A stretch of 64,000 nucleotides of DNA, from NCBI GenBank assembly GCA_905221605.1, contig CAJNDS010001090.1:296501-360500 (forward strand). The letters are read 5' to 3'. The stretch comes from Symbiodinium natans. Taxonomy: Eukaryota; Sar; Dinophyceae; Suessiales; Symbiodiniaceae. The notes under the pieces are model-generated. The model worked only from the letters and a program-made list of their open reading frames with translations, made no database searches and was not told where the DNA came from. Both the position numbers and the translations under genes were made by a program. This document shows, one piece after another, positions 20,003 through 30,195 of this stretch (positions within the stretch are counted from its first letter, which is position 1; every line of letters starts with the position of its first letter).

Positions 20003-20196
20003 GGGTTTAGGGTTTAGGGTTTAGGGTTTAGGGTTTAGGGTTTAGGGTTTAGGGTTTAGGGTTTAGGGTTTAGGGTTTAGGGTTTAGGGTTTAGGGTTTA
20101 GGGTTTAGGGTTTAGGGTTTAGGGTTTATAAGGGTTTAGGGGTTTAGGGTTTAGGGTTTAGGGTTTAGGGTTTAGGGTTTAGGGTTTAGGGTTTTC
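20003..20196 (+). repeat. Long telomere-type array (TTTAGGG)
   Basis: About 190 bp with one interruption (TTTATAAGGG) near 20126. It borders the basic exon at 19843-19999. Confidence 0.96.
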
Positions 20197-20511
20197 GGTG
20201 ATTCCCAAACAGAGGTACGATTTCATGAGCCCTGAACTCGAAACCCTCAACCCGAGCCCCTTTGAAGACCAAGACAAGCAAGCTACATACACGCAATCCG
20301 CCAAGGGCCTATAAACTCTTAGAACGCTTATTCCTAGATCTGAACACAAGTGGTGACTCCCCATCCCTGTAAGGTTTGGGGTTTAGGGGTTGGGGGGTTT
20401 AGGGTTTGAGCTTACGTCTTAAACCAATCCTCAACATAAAAAACCCTAAGCCCTGCGTCATTTTAGATCCCAAAACGCTCAACGCCCCAAAACCCTAAAC
20501 CCGAAAGACAC

Positions 20512-20573
20512 CATCACTTCGAGAAGTGCCCAGTTGGCTGCAGGAACAAGAAGAGCGCGGGGCCTGCTCCAAC
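20512..20573 (-). CDS. Exon (WSRPRALLVPAANWALLEVM)
   Basis: Acceptor AGCTGAG|GTTGGA and donor GTGATG|GTGTCT. Two bases plus 20 codons. This frame is the one that accepts the phase-1 end of the exon at 21514. A second frame (LEQAPRSSCSCSQLG) is also open. Confidence 0.65.
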
Positions 20574-20587
20574 CTCAGCTTCGGAGG

Positions 20588-20816
20588 GTAGGGTTTAGGG
20601 TTTAGGGTTTAGGGTTTAGGGTTTAGGGTTTAGGGTTTAGGGTTTAGGGTTTAGGGTTTAGGGTTTAGGGTTTAGGGTTTAGGTTTAGGGTTTAGGGTTT
20701 AGGGTTTAGGGTTTAGGGTTTAGGGTTTAGGGTTTAGGGTTTAGGGTTTAGGGTTTAGGGTTTAGGGCTTAGGGTTTAGGGTTTAGGGTTTAGGGTTTAG
20801 GGTTTAGGGTTCATGA
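20588..20816 (+). repeat. Longest telomere-type array in the window (TTTAGGG)
   Basis: About 228 bp, roughly 32 units, with one TTTAGG deletion unit and one CTTAGGG unit. It is internal: a diverged tail of GGTTCATGAATTTAGGG units follows to 20930. Confidence 0.97.
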
Positions 20817-21085
20817 ATTTAGGGTTTAGGGGTCATGAATTTAGGAGGGTTCATGAGTTTCGGGTTTAGGGTTCATGAACTTAGGGTTAGGGTTTAGGGT
20901 TCATGAATTTAGGGTTTAGGGTTTGTGTTGCAGCAAGAAACCAATCAGACCCTAAACCCCAAACTCTAAACCCTAAACCCTAAACCCTAAGGAACCTCGG
21001 CTCTCTTTGAGGACTCAGACGGAAGTAGCATGTCCGACGAGGCACGGGGTCGAGGGTTTAGGCCTTGGGGTTTCGGGGCGAGCCC

Positions 21086-21103
21086 CCCCCCCCCCCCCCC
21101 CCG
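21086..21103. repeat. C18 homopolymer
   Basis: A run of about 18 C. Similar C or G runs of 11 or more recur throughout the window. Confidence 0.95.
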
Positions 21104-21137
21104 ATTCTTCAACCCTTGTGTACGCCATGCACCCCCA

Positions 21138-21239
21138 GAGACTCCAAAACCCCTTAATTAAGGAATATACCTTAAATCATATTAGGGTTCCTACTATAAT
21201 TTAAGGTATATTGCTTAATTAAGGGGTTTTGGAGTCTCC
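21138..21239. mobile_element. Introner-like element, family B, copy 1
   Basis: Near-perfect palindrome with ends GAGACTCCAAAACCCC and GGGGTTTTGGAGTCTC and inner arms CTTAATTAAGGAATATACCT. Copy 2 at 35485-35587 differs at only a few positions, which suggests recent activity. Confidence 0.92.
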
Positions 21240-21513
21240 GGGCCCTGCACCAATCAAGTTGCAAAGTCTAAGCCTCTCACCTCTCTACACGCCCAAACCG
21301 AATCTCCCAAAAACTCCTCCGGCCCTCATCCCGAAAGTGAAATTTAGGGGCCCCAACATTCATCCAAAGCTTCGCACCCCCAAAGAATCCAACAAAGAAG
21401 AAACTGACAAATTTATCGACCCTCACATCCCCAAGGCCAAAGCCCCATGTAGGGTTTAGGGTTTAGGGTTTAGGGTTTAGGGCTTAGGGTTACGAACCCC
21501 AAAATCAGTAAAC

Positions 21514-21583
21514 CCCAGCTGCGAAACCGCCCATCCTGAGCATGAGCTCCCGGCGCGATCATGTCCACGAGCACCAGGCGGTC
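21514..21583 (-). CDS. Exon (DRLVLVDMIAPGAHAQDGRF...)
   Basis: Acceptor CAGCTAAG|GACCGC and donor AGCTGGG|GTTTACT. 23 codons plus one base, ending RSW. Confidence 0.75.
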
Positions 21584-21594
21584 CTTAGCTGCTG

Positions 21595-21712
21595 AGTTCA
21601 TCTTCCACTTTTCTAGGGGGGGTTTAGGGTTTAGGGTTTAGGGTTTAGGGTAAAGGCAAAAGTTTAGCGTTGCTGAGTTCATATTCACACTTTTCTATGG
21701 GGGGTTTAGGGT
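21595..21712. repeat. Two-copy duplication of exon-proximal sequence
   Basis: GCTGAGTTCATCTTCCACTT plus TTCTAGGGGGGGTTTAGGG is repeated 78 bp further on as GCTGAGTTCATATTCACACT plus TTCTATGGGGGGTTTAGGG. The copy nearer the exon contains its upstream intron end. Confidence 0.8.
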
Positions 21713-21789
21713 TTAGGGTTTAAGGCTAAAGGTTTAGGGTTTAGGATAGGGTCCCAAAAAGTGTGTGCACTTTCAGTTCTGCACTAGTT

Positions 21790-21905
21790 CATGGTTGGGA
21801 TAGTTTTAGAATGTCAATTTCTATGCCTTTATTGAGCTCAAGTACCCTTAATGATGTAAACAAATACCCACTATGACAAAGTATAGGGGATTATAGTGTC
21901 CCAAA
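21790..21905. mobile_element. Introner-like element, family K
   Basis: GTTCATGGTTGGGATAGTTT, TGAGCTCAAGTACCCTTAAT and CCCACTATGACAAAGTATAG align with 47600-47705 (GTTCATGATTGGGATCGTAT and following). Ends are less clear than in the other families. Confidence 0.5.
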
Positions 21906-21984
21906 CGGTGTACACTTTCAGTAGCATAGGGATTCTCGTGCCCCAAAAAGTGTAAGGTGCACTCATTCAGCTACGAAGGGTCAA

Positions 21985-22091
21985 TTGTTTAAGAACCCCC
22001 CCAAAAAAAAAACAAATCAAAATATTCTTCCTTGCAAGGGTAATATGGGCATTTTTATGTTGTGTTTTTTGGGGTTTCTCAAGCAAATAGT
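21985..22091. mobile_element. Introner-like element, family C, copy 2
   Basis: TTGTTTAAGAACCCCCC at the left, AATATTCTTCCTTGCAAGGG in the middle, and GGGGTTTCTCAAGCAAATAG at the right. Confidence 0.75.
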
Positions 22092-22156
22092 ACCCTAAAC
22101 CCTAAGCCCTAAGCCCTACGCCCTAAGCCCTAAACCCTAAGCCCTAAACCCTAAAC

Positions 22157-22263
22157 CCTGCTCAAATAGTAGCCAAGGGTCTCGCTGGCCCGGGTGGCGG
22201 TACGTCAGGGCCAAGAGGGCAGCCCGGGAGTGCTGGTCCAGGTGGGCATTGAAGCATCGCCAC
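22157..22263 (-). CDS. Exon (WRCFNAHLDQHSRAALLALT...), 35 codons
   Basis: Acceptor CCCCAAAG|GTGGCG and donor GAGCAGG|GTTTAGG (heptamer). One base, 35 codons, one base; ends YRHPGQRDPWLLFEQ. One of the clearest exons by residue pattern. Confidence 0.8.
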
Positions 22264-22546
22264 CTTTGGGGGGTCTAGGGTTTAGGGTTTAGGGTTTAGG
22301 GTTTAGGGTTTAGGGTTTAGGGTTTAGGGTTTTGGAGGGCCTTGATAACTAGAATGGGGTTTCGGGGGTCATTCTAGTACACTAATAAAGGGACCATGAG
22401 GGAATACTAGTACTTATGCCGACCCCTATATGAGGCCTTTTTGGTTTTTGGTTTCCAAGTGAACCCTGACTGATGCATATTTTAAAGGGGGTTTAGGGTT
22501 TAGGGTTTAGGGTTTAGGGTTTAGGGTTTAGGGTTTAGGGTTTAGG

Positions 22547-22596
22547 GCTCGCGCGGGCAAGAAGCTCCACAGCGGGGTTACGCAGGGCTCTCTCTT
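22547..22596 (-). CDS. Probable exon (EERALRNPAVELLARA)
   Basis: A convincing helical frame, but no AG|G acceptor (nearest GGTGGAAG|AGAGAG) and no GT donor before the adjacent TTTAGGG array, which here lies in the unusual orientation. Ends uncertain. Confidence 0.45.
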
Positions 22597-22838
22597 CCAC
22601 CAAGCAGGAACAACACAACAAACAACAAAGAAGGTGACTTCTGGTTTCTTTGCTTCTACTGTACACTATACATGATGATTTCTTAAAACGACACGCTGCT
22701 TGTGGCTTGGGCTTCTGTAGACCTAAGCCGACATGTTGCAGACAAGGTCACCAAACTGGCTTCTTACTCACTCGCGTAGGGTTTAGGGCTTAGGGGGGCA
22801 TGTGAGCAGAGGAACAGCCACCACACGCCAACCGCCAC

Positions 22839-22898
22839 CGGCGGTCCGTTCAGCAGCTCACTCTCCAGGGTGGCCAGGGCATCGTTGGTGACGTAATC
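22839..22898 (-). CDS. Exon (DYVTNDALATLESELLNGPP)
   Basis: Acceptor CTTGAGAAG|GATTAC and donor CCGCCG|GTGGCG. Exactly 20 codons, phase 0/0. No telomere array touches it directly. Confidence 0.75.
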
Positions 22899-23291
22899 CT
22901 TCTCAAGAGCAGTTTGAGGGCTTATAAGGGTTCACCTGGCTTCGTGGGGATACATGCCACCCTTCTTAAACTTTAACGGCCCGAAGCCCGAAACCCTAAA
23001 CCCTAAATCCCCACCTTCAAGTGAAACACTAAACCCTGCGCCCGAAACTCTAAGCGGTCAGAAGCTCAAGGGCGGCGGCGCAGGGTGAAATGAGACAAAC
23101 GGGGTTAGGTTAGGGTTTAGGGTTTAGGGTCCAGGGTTCTAGGAAGGGTCCAGGGTCCACCCTGCAGACCCTCAACCCCCATAAAGCTCTACACTTAAAT
23201 CCCCAAATCCCCCAAGCCCCTACCTTGTTGACCCCCCAAGGGTTTAGGGTTTAGGGTTCAGGGTTGAGGGTTTAGGGATGGGTTCGGCGTC

Positions 23292-23336
23292 CTGCCCATC
23301 GATGTGCTGCATGCTCGGCACACGCAGCACAGCTTC
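23292..23336 (-). CDS. Exon with GA donor (EAVLRVPSMQHIDGQ)
   Basis: Acceptor CAGCCCAG|GAAGCT. The only plausible donor is GA type, GGGCAG|GACGCC. 15 codons, phase 0/0. TTTAGGG lies on both sides. Confidence 0.65.
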
Positions 23337-24110
23337 CTGGGCTGCGGCTGGCAGGGTTTAGGGTTTGGGTTTAGGGGGTTTAGGGGCTTTAGGGGGTTTG
23401 GGGTGTTTAGGGTGTTTAGGGTTTAGGGTTTCGGGTTGAGGCTTTTGACTTTCAGGCCTTGGGGAATTAGGGCCTTTAAGGTGTCTTGGCTTCCAACAAG
23501 GGGCACCCCACATCCATCAATACTTGTAGGGAACCATACACACAGTCACCCACAACAGTCATGCGGGCACGTCCCGAGTCCGGAAATAGCCCTAAGGCTC
23601 CAGATAACCCAAAGCAAGTATTATGTACAGACTTCAGAGACCAATGTAGGTCTTGTTTGTATACTGGGAGTCTCGGAGCCCTAGGGCAGGGTACCCCTTT
23701 ATATACCCCAAGATCGTATAATGATCCTTGTCATCGGAAATCCCCCCCCCCAAAAAAAATTAAAAGCGCAACCCCCCTATTTCGGAAACCACCATATAAA
23801 CAACCATGGGGGGGGGGGGGGGGTAGTTCTCTAGATTCTAAGATGAGGGTTGATTTCGGGGTCCCTCTTTGTGCGTGCCGTATAGGACCCGAAAACAGGA
23901 CCCTAATTCAGAGAACTACCCCCTCCCCCCCTTGAAGATATCCAGACATGCTAGAATGCATGTTATAGGAACCATGAACCCTAAACTACCCTAAACCCTA
24001 AACCCAAAACCCTAAACCCATCTAAACCCCAAACCCTTCAACCCTAAACCCTGAACCCTATCACGTAAACCCTAAACCCTAAAACCTGAACCCTACCATG
24101 TAAGCCCCAC

Positions 24111-24208
24111 CTCGAAGATCAGTCTTTGCGAGGTCGGGCGTCTTCGCCCCCAGGGAGCAGCAAGGAGCCGAGCTCCATAGGGCCAAAGTGGTCTTCTGGC
24201 TCCTTCTC
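24111..24208 (-). CDS. Exon (EKEPEDHFGPMELGSLLLPG...)
   Basis: Acceptor ATCCTGCAG|GAGAAG. The most protein-like frame meets TGA near 24123 after GEDARPRKD, so it could be a terminal exon. The competing frame (RRSQKTTLALWSS) is open to the donor CTTCGAG|GTGGGG. Confidence 0.6.
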
Positions 24209-24530
24209 CTGCAGGATCTAGCACTAAACCCTAAACCCTAAACCCTAAACCCTAAACCCTAAAACCCCGTAAGGCGGGATGAGAGAACATGGAATTTCTC
24301 AAGCCCCCTTGAACTCCTCTTCCTTAAGAAGCTCCTAGCGGGTAGTTTTTAAATAGAGGAACTGCAGCTACAGCAAAGGGCATAGGGTGTAGGCGCAGGG
24401 CCTTCCTTGGAGTTTTCATGGGTTGTTGCAAGCAGGGTGTAGGGTGTAGGGGGGTTTAGGTCTGAGGGTTATAGGGCACAGGGTTTAGGGTGTAGGGCTA
24501 GAGAAGCGGGGGGGTTGCTTCTAGCCTTAC

Positions 24531-24558
24531 GAAGAGCTCGCCGTGAACCTTCAAGTAC
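24531..24558 (-). CDS. Short exon (YLKVHGELF)
   Basis: Acceptor AGCGCAAG|GTACTT and donor CTCTTC|GTAAGG. One base plus nine codons, ending in phase 0 and joining smoothly to EKEPEDHF at 24208. Confidence 0.55.
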
Positions 24559-24730
24559 CTTGCGCTCAGTTCTGGGGTTTAGGGTTTAGGGTTTAGGGTT
24601 TAAGGTTTAGGGTTTAGGGTTTAGGGTTTAGGGTTTAGGGTCTCGGGCCCTCTCTGGGGCACATTCCGTAGAAAGGGACATGCAGAATATCCCAACAAAG
24701 GGGCCTTGTTTACGAGAGCTGACCTTATTT

Positions 24731-24842
24731 CTACTAGTTGCTTAAGAACCCCGAAAAAATAAAAAAACATTCTTCCCTATTAAGGGTAATATAGGCATTC
24801 TCTTTTTAAAAAAAAATTCTGGGGTTCTTAAGCAAATAGTAG
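24731..24842. mobile_element. Introner-like element, family C, copy 3
   Basis: CTACTAGTTGCTTAAGAACC and GGTTCTTAAGCAAATAGTAG are the inverted ends; the centre has ATTCTTCCCTATTAAGGGTA. Probable CTA/TAG flanking duplication. Confidence 0.82.
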
Positions 24843-25170
24843 ATTTGGGACTTCAAACTTCGGATCTCGGAGTGACCTCCCCCAAAATCCCCAAGAGGGA
24901 AACACTTGAAAACCTCAAGGGGTGTAGGCTGTGGCGGCCTCGGAGCTTGGGCAGGAGCAACCACCACAAAAAAATACCCTATACCTAAGGGTTTAGGGAG
25001 GGTTTAGGGTTTAGGGTTTAGGGTTTAGGGCTAAGTGTCCGAATTTAGGGGGGTAAGAAGCGAATCCTCTCATGTGGGGGCGAATCCTATCATGTGGGGG
25101 TCTATCTTAGGGGCCCCCTACTTTCGTAAACTCCCCTCTGAAAAAAAAAGGGTTCAGCCAACGAAACTTA

Positions 25171-25279
25171 GTAGCCCAGTAACCATGTTATAATAAGGGC
25201 ACCCTTTTTTTGGTTGGCTACTTTATAAGGGAATCCAGAACCAAAAAAAAAGGCTAAAGGGTACCACTGGGGTACCAAG
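25171..25279. mobile_element. Introner-like element, family D, copy 3
   Basis: GTAGCCCAGTAACCATGTTA at the left and GGGTACCACTGGGGTACCAA at the right. On plus it opens GT and closes AG with G following. Confidence 0.82.
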
Positions 25280-25530
25280 GAAATGAAACAGTGGGGGGTC
25301 TTAGCTTTGGAGTAGACCCTGAAAAAAGTTTTAGGTATAAGTAGCTAGAATAGGGACCCAGAACCAAAAAAGTATTAAAGTATAGTACTCCAAGTAGATA
25401 CTGGGCACCCAGCAGAGCCGCGGTACGCAAGGAGCTGAGGTTCATGGTACTCACCAACCAATGATAACTTAACCAAGTTTAGGGTTTAGGGTTTAGGGTT
25501 TAGGGTTTAGGGTTTAGGGTTTAGGATGAT

Positions 25531-25635
25531 GACTGTACGTACAACTGTACTTATAACCATATTGGGGCACTTTTAGGGGGCTTATAAGTGGGTTACAAGT
25601 ACATAACAGGTTCATAGGTATCATGAATCTCCGAT
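25531..25635. mobile_element. Introner-like element, family G, copy 2
   Basis: ACAACTGTACTTATAACCAT, then GGGGGCTTATAAGTGGGTTA and GGTATCATGAATCTCC; aligned with 16112-16215. Confidence 0.65.
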
Positions 25636-25765
25636 TGAGGGACTCGGACCTCTAACGCCGAAAACCCCAAACCCCAAACCCCAAACCCTAAACTCTAGAC
25701 CCTAAACAAGCCCCAAAGCCGAATAAATTATTTACTTGGAACATCCCCACCCTCTCTTGGTAGAG

Positions 25766-25915
25766 ATACTCTGGGGTTGGGCACTCCAGGGACACTCTGC
25801 ACGCCAGAGAGACTCTGAGGTTGGGCACTCCAGGGAGACTCTGGGGCTGGGCACTCCGGGGGGGAAGTCTGGGGTTGGGCACTCCAGGGACACTTTGGGG
25901 TCGGGCACTCAAGGG
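25766..25915. repeat. Minisatellite, unit about 25-43 bp, 5 copies
   Basis: GGTTGGGCACTCCAGGGA recurs five times with small changes. The long open frames here are produced by this repeat. Confidence 0.85.
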
Positions 25916-26158
25916 ATCAGTAGACCGGGCGAGGAGAATTCCGAGGGTGGGGAAAAAACCGAAAGCTACGGAAGAAAAGGCTGAAGGGAACCCCCAAAAC
26001 CCTATATAAACCCTAAACCCTATTAAACAAAACAAACCTATGTAAATCCTATATAAACCCTATGTAAACTGTGTATATATACATATATATATATATGAAC
26101 CCTTTCTAAACCCTGTATAAACTCTGAACCCTAAAGCCCTTGAACCCTAGACGGTCAC

Positions 26159-26191
26159 ATCCTCCTCGTACAGCGACCGGATGTACAGCAC
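26159..26191 (-). CDS. Exon (VLYIRSLYEED)
   Basis: Acceptor CCTGAAAG|GTGCTG and donor GAGGAT|GTGACC. Eleven codons, phase 0/0. If not spliced, it ends three codons later at TAG (VTV*). Confidence 0.65.
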
Positions 26192-26329
26192 CTTTCAGGG
26201 AGGGATTAGGGTTTTCGGGATTAGGGGTTAGGGGTTATAGGGTTTATTTCCCTACCCTAAGCCCTAAACCCCTAGACCCTAAAGCCTAAACCCTCGCCCT
26301 CAACCCTAAACCCCACTAACCCCAGGAAC

Positions 26330-26370
26330 CAGCAAGCAACTCCTTGATTGCGGGAAAGCGGATGGCAAGT
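26330..26370 (-). CDS. Exon (LAIRFPAIKELLA)
   Basis: Donor TTGCTG|GTTCCT. Acceptor is probably TTCGGAG|ACTTGC. One base, 13 codons, one base. Amphipathic helix pattern. Confidence 0.6.
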
Positions 26371-26796
26371 CTCCGAAGCCCGAAGGTTTAGGGTTTGGCG
26401 TTTGGGGTTTTGGCTCACAGGCAGGGTCCGGAGCCCCCGGAAAATCTCTGGGAATCAGCTCGGTCTGGGTGCTGGAATCGCTGAACCGGAAACGTCCCTG
26501 AGCCCCAGAGCCCCTGAAACCAAGAGCCGAAGCCCTAAATCCTAATTCCTCAACCTTTTCGGGCTACTTTGGGAGTCCTGGAAAAGGTCCGTGGTCCATC
26601 ACACCACAGAAGGCTCCAGGGGTGTGTTTCGGTCCGGACTGCGCTTCACTCCGAACACTACGCCCCCCTAAACACTAAACCGCCTGAATACAAACACTGG
26701 GTTTACTCCAAACCCTAAACCCTAAACCCTAAACCCTGAACCCTGAACCCTAAACCCTAAACCCTAAACCCTAAACCCTAAACCCTGGGCGCTGAC

Positions 26797-26845
26797 CTGG
26801 CTCTCTTTGATGTTGTTCCAGGCCTTCGACTCTTGGGCCCTTGGC
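26797..26845 (-). CDS. Exon (PRAQESKAWNNIKESQ)
   Basis: Acceptor CCTCGCAG|GCCAAG and donor AGCCAG|GTCAGC. One base plus 16 codons. It accepts the phase-2 end of the exon at 27750 if that uses its GC donor. Confidence 0.75.
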
Positions 26846-27749
26846 CTGCGAGGGTGAATCCGAGGGGCTCGGAGGGCTCTTGGGGGCTTGTAGAGCTTTT
26901 AAGGCTCACAGGTTCAGGAGGCCCTAAACCCTAAACTTTAAACCCTAAACCCTAAACCCTAAACCCTAAACCCTAAACCCTAAACCCTAAACCCTAAACC
27001 CTACACCCTACACCCTGAGCCAAGCCCTCAACCCTAAGCCCTTGACCCTAAACCAAGCCCTTACTGGGGAGTTCGGAGCGCTTATGGTTTCAGAGGCTTC
27101 CTCTGGAGCTGTGAAAGCCAAGGTGGGGTTTAGGGTTTGGGGAGTTTAGGGTTTTGGGTTGAGGGAGTTTAGGGTCCAGGGGGATCAAATTAGGGCTTTA
27201 GGGTTTTTAGCTTCTTTTAGAGTTTTTAGGGTTCAGGGAGTTCGGGGTTTAGGGTTAGGCATCATGCAAATGGAACCCACACGACCGTGTTCTCGGGTCG
27301 CATCAAGCCCGAAACCCTGAGTCCTTAGGGTAGTTGGACCTAGTTACATGGCGACTTAGTATGGGCCCTTAAACAGAGATCCCTCACATACCCCTTGTAT
27401 ACCCCATACGACCCATACGTCAGAACCTTTAAAGGGGTAAGTAAGAAACCCTAAGAAGGCCTAAAAACCCTCACAACCCTGAAAGCCCCCAAACCCTAAA
27501 AGCTGAAAAAGAAAACCTAAAAGCCATAAAACAAAAAACAAACTGAACAAAAAAAAACAAACGCCCCAAAAAACCTTGAAAAGCCTAAACGCCCTAAACG
27601 CCCTAAACGCCTAAAACACCTGACAAAAACCCCAAAAAAGCCCTTAAAAAAAAAAAAAAAAAACTTAGTCCTCTCCTGGCCCCCTAGAAAAACCCAAAAT
27701 AACAAAACAAAAAAACACAAAAGGCCCAACAAAAACCCTTAGTCCTCGC

Positions 27750-27812
27750 CTGGCCAGCATCTTCGCCGCTTCGAAGGTCCGATTCAGCTTTATCAGACGA
27801 TTGGTCGCATCC
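27750..27812 (-). CDS. Exon (DATNRLIKLNRTFEAAKMLA)
   Basis: Acceptor CATCCCGCAG|GGATGC and GC donor GGCCAG|GCGAGG, or the later GT donor CTAAGG|GTTTTT at 27737. One base, 20 codons and two bases, giving phases that match 28476 and 26845. Confidence 0.78.
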
Positions 27813-28475
27813 CTGCGGGATGTCGGGTTTAGGTATTTTTTAGGGTTTAGGGTTTAGGGATTATTTCGGGCTTATAGGGTTTAGGGTTAAGGTTTAGGGA
27901 TTATTTCGGGTTTAGGGTTACTTAGGGAGTATAAAGGATTTAGGGTTTAGGCTTTAGTTTAGGGAGTATTCAGGGTTTAGGGATTATTTGGGGTTTAGGG
28001 CTGAGGGCTACTTAGGGAGTATTTAGGGTTTTGTTGGGTTTCTTTAGTTTATTTAGGGTTGATTTAGCTTAGCTAGGGTTTGTTTGGGGCTTGGGAATGG
28101 TTTAGGGATTGCTTAGGGGGCATTTAGGGCTTCTTTAGTGCATGTGAAGGTTTATGCGGAGATTATTTGGGTGGCGCGGGGTGAGTGTGGGAGCTCTGAA
28201 TCGTTAAGGACCCTAAAGAACCCCAAAAACCCAACCCCGAAACCTCTAAACCTTCTCAGGCTTCTACTCAAATCCTGAACCTCCTGAACCCTCCCCTAGA
28301 AAGCTCGAAACCTCTTCATCCCCCAATATAGCTGCCGGAAGAAAGACAGATTATAATTAGACTAGAATAACTCAAAAGCCCTACTACTCTAATTATCGAG
28401 GCCCCTAACCCTAAACCCTAAACACTAAACCCTAAACACTAAACCCTAAACCCTAAACCCTAAACCCTAAACTAC

Positions 28476-28562
28476 ATGTTAGCGCCCATCTTCCGGGCGC
28501 CCGGCCTCAAGAGGATCTCGTACTGCGGGTCGTCCTTGCGCGAAAGGCAGACGATCCCCAGG
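28476..28562 (-). CDS. Exon (LGIVCLSRKDDPQYEILLRP...)
   Basis: Inner acceptor CGCAAG|GACGAC (start 28534) or outer CTGTGAG|CCTGGG (28562), same frame. Donor AACAT|GTAGTT. Ends GARKMGAN in phase 2, as the exon at 27812 requires; unspliced it would stop at TAG. Confidence 0.75.
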
Positions 28563-29102
28563 CTCACAGGGTGTTTAGGGTTTAGGGCTTATGGCTGAGG
28601 GATTTTTGGTCTTCGGCTAAAAAACTCTAAACCCTAAACCCTAAACCCTAAACTCTTTAAACCCTGCAAACCAACCCCTAAACCCGAAACCACCCTAAAC
28701 CCTGAACCCTAAACCCTGAGCCCTGAGGCTTTGAAGCCTAAACCATAAATCCTAAACCCTGGCCCAAAAGCCGATATGCCCGGAGCTCTGGGCTTTACTT
28801 CAGGGCTCGTGGGTAGTTTTGGGTTCAGGGTTCAGGGTTTACAGGGTTTAGGGCCAAAACAAGCCCAGCACAGCTACACCTGAAGACTGCAATCCAGTTC
28901 GTTTTGGGGTCGGTCAGCCAGTAGTTCCCGTTAAGAACTAGCCCCTTCCCGCGAATAAATAAATACACCCCGAAAAACAACAGCCCTAAACCCTAAACCC
29001 CAAACCTAAACCCTAAAAATGAAAAACTGGCCCCCAAACCCGATCGCGGAGCCTCCCGGTTTAAAACCTCTACCGAAATGGGGGGAGGCATGGTTTCACT
29101 AC

Positions 29103-29188
29103 CTTGGTGCCGGCACGACGTATGAAGTATACTGCAAGAAGAAAAGTTCCAATGCGCTGGCAAAGCGGTGACATGAAGTCTTCCATGT
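29103..29188 (-). CDS. Hydrophobic exon (MEDFMSPLCQRIGTFLLAVY...)
   Basis: Acceptor GAGTGCAG|ACATGG fits the phase-1 exon at 29272. The frame is also open back to the heptamer-made site TTTAG|GGTGAG at 29222 (GEKQHSTPLSAD). Strong donor CACCAAG|GTAGTG. GTFLLAVYF could be part of a membrane helix. Confidence 0.72.
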
Positions 29189-29222
29189 CTGCACTCAGCG
29201 GCGTGGAGTGCTGCTTCTCACC

Positions 29223-29271
29223 CTAAACCCTAAACCCTGAAACCCTAAACCCTAAACCCTAAACCCTAAAC
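29223..29271 (-). repeat. 49-bp spacer made only of telomere heptamers
   Basis: Between the exon ending at 29272 and the frame open from 29222 there are exactly seven heptamers (one is TTTCAGGG/TTTAGG-like). On minus it starts GTTTAGG and ends TTTAG|GG, so GT and AG are both provided by the repeat. The phases of the two frames do not match at these exact sites, which favours the downstream acceptor at 29189. Confidence 0.7.
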
Positions 29272-29305
29272 GCCACTCTTCGAGCACCAGGGCTAGCCAG
29301 CCCAC
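29272..29305 (-). CDS. Exon (VGWLALVLEEW)
   Basis: Acceptor TGGCACCAG|GTGGGC and donor GAGTGGC|GTTTAGG. Eleven codons plus one base. The frame is also open upstream (SMWHQ). Confidence 0.65.
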
Positions 29306-29380
29306 CTGGTGCCACATGCTGCGACTTTGGAGTCTCGACCCCATGAGCCCCTATAAACTTGTAAAACCTGCACAAGCCTT

Positions 29381-29483
29381 TGGGTTGTTCCCCCTGATAC
29401 TAACAGTCCTTAATGAGGAGCATAGTAGGGGGGTTACTATCATGCGTACTAAGGACTGTGAGTATAAGGGGGAACATCCCAAG
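29381..29483. mobile_element. Introner-like element, family A, copy 3
   Basis: TGGGTTGTTCCCCCTGATAC and AAGGGGGAACATCCCAAG at the ends; ACAGTCCTTA pairs with TAAGGACTGT. 103 bp, the same as copies 1 and 2. Confidence 0.88.
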
Positions 29484-30127
29484 TTGTCATGCTTGCATCC
29501 ATCTTCAACTCCGACCGTCCGCATCTTCCGTCGCCCTGATGCCTCAAAACCATCTGATTTATTCCCTTCCAGCTATGCTAAAATTAAGAACCCCCCTATA
29601 ACATTTAAACACAAAAACACTGCCCCCAAAGCACGAACCCATAGCCGCCCCGTTTAAGACCTCTGCCGAAATAGGGGGTGGGTGGGTCGGGGGGAGGTCT
29701 GAAGCAGAAACCTGAAGCCGGAACTCTTCAGTTCCCCCTAACCCTGACTCTGAAAGACCGAAACCCTGAAGACTCAACGGTTTAGGGTTTAGGGTTTAGG
29801 GTTTAGGGTTTCGGGTTTAGGGTTTAGGGTTTAGGGTTTAGGGTTTGGGCTCGTGGCAGAGTCTGAAGGATGGGCGGTTTGTACGGACAAACGATGCGAA
29901 CCCCCCAAATCCTAAAAGGTTTTGGGGTTTTGTTTTATGCAAGAGGGGGTGGGGGTATATTAGGGGGAAGGGATTACAGTTGGCTTCCCCTAATGCCCTA
30001 AAACCTTGAATGATCCCTAAACCCTAAACCCTAAACCCCCTAAACCCTAAACCCTGAACCCTAAACCCTAAACCCTGAACCCTGAACCCGAAACCCTAAA
30101 CCCTAAACCCTACCCTAAACCCTAAAC

Positions 30128-30195
30128 CCCAAGAATCCTCGATGTGGTCACAAAACTGCGCCGGCGTAAGCTCCTCGTTTTCGATGACGCCCGTC
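30128..30195 (-). CDS. Exon with half EF-hand loop (TGVIENEELTPAQFCDHIED...)
   Basis: Acceptor TCGGCGCAG|GACGGG and donor TCTTGGG|GTTTAGG. 22 codons, ending SW. GVIENEEL matches positions 6-12 of an EF-hand calcium loop (Gly, hydrophobic, Glu). The aspartate half must lie in the previous exon, which I did not find, so a functional site is not shown. Confidence 0.72.

Noticed and set aside
25688-26035. 115-codon minus frame
   Set aside because: Created by the 25-43 bp minisatellite and by heptamer relatives.
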